Of a DNA stretch of 33,226 nt, positions 33,173-33,226 are shown one piece after another. The stretch's first letter is position 1; every line of letters starts with the position of its first letter. The stretch spans positions 1 to 33,226 of the forward strand of contig JAQTXC010000031.1 in the NCBI GenBank assembly GCA_028689015.1, written 5' to 3'. Origin of the DNA: Dechloromonas sp. GTDB lineage: Bacteria; Pseudomonadota; Gammaproteobacteria; Burkholderiales; Rhodocyclaceae. The position numbers and the translations under genes were made by a program. The notes beneath the pieces were generated by a model that saw only the letters and a list, made by a program, of their open reading frames with translations, was not told the DNA's origin and ran no database searches.

Positions 33173-33226
33173 TTTTACAAACTTTTATTTCAACACCTTT
33201 GTATGTTGTTTAACATAATACAAATT
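33173..33226. other. AT-rich tail after DUF1178 with an inverted repeat
   Basis: These 54 bases are only about 20 percent GC. They hold an inverted repeat with outer arms TTGTAT (33199-33204) and ATACAA (33218-33223) and inner arms ATGTT/AACAT (33203-33207 with 33212-33216). This may be an operator or promoter of the next gene, or the edge of a different DNA segment. The window ends here. Confidence 0.5.

Overview
The window looks like a chromosomal core region of a GC-rich betaproteobacterium, most likely Rhodocyclales (Dechloromonas/Azonexus-like). Reasons: the rne/rluC/maf/yceD/rpmF/plsX/fab gene order, the nadB-rpoE-rseC-mucD-lepA-lepB-rnc-era-recO-pdxJ-acpS order, an Arg32-type EF-P beside its rhamnosyltransferase EarP, and a short type-2 ArgC. 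Genus placement is inferred from gene content and order; no search was run. Nearly all the DNA is coding. I see no insertion sequence, prophage, CRISPR array or defence system.

Layout. (1) 1-3324: the 3' end of a low-molecular-weight phosphotyrosine phosphatase gene, a bidirectional terminator, rne on the minus strand and a 403-bp leader/divergent promoter region. (2) 3325-6269: a tightly overlapping plus-strand operon rluC, HAD phosphatase, Rieske protein, sppA. (3) 6273-7561: minus-strand maf and an RsmI-like methyltransferase. (4) 7617-13713: a sigma70 promoter, then yceD, rpmF, plsX, fabH, fabD, fabG, acpP, fabF, the classical ribosomal protein/fatty-acid cluster with two internal hairpins. 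(5) 13741-15730: a ygfX-like gene convergent with nadB. (6) 15894-26084: rpoE, rseC, mucD, a small glutaredoxin-like gene, lepA, lepB, a DUF4845 gene, rnc, era, recO, pdxJ, acpS, nagZ. (7) 26072-29101 on the minus strand: earP, efp, argC and a small cysteine-rich protein. (8) 29127-32195: udgB, uvrC, pgsA. (9) 32205-32688: a consensus promoter and tRNA-Gly, tRNA-Cys, tRNA-Gly, tRNA-Leu, followed by a DUF1178 gene and an AT-rich tail.

Themes: RNA processing and ribosome work (rne, rluC, rnc, era, lepA, rpmF, efp/earP, tRNAs), type II fatty-acid and phospholipid synthesis (plsX, fab genes, acpP, acpS, pgsA), envelope quality control (sppA, rpoE, rseC, mucD, lepB, nagZ) and DNA repair (udgB, uvrC, recO).

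I found no convincing new multi-gene system. The observations most worth following are: a sigma-E operon that keeps rseC and mucD but has no anti-sigma pair rseA/rseB; a sharply AT-rich 100-bp patch inside nagZ; start codons placed immediately after terminator-like hairpins without a Shine-Dalgarno (plsX, lepA, a small ORF); a diverged RsmI-like methyltransferase beside maf; and a recurring palindrome GCGGTCGACCGC.
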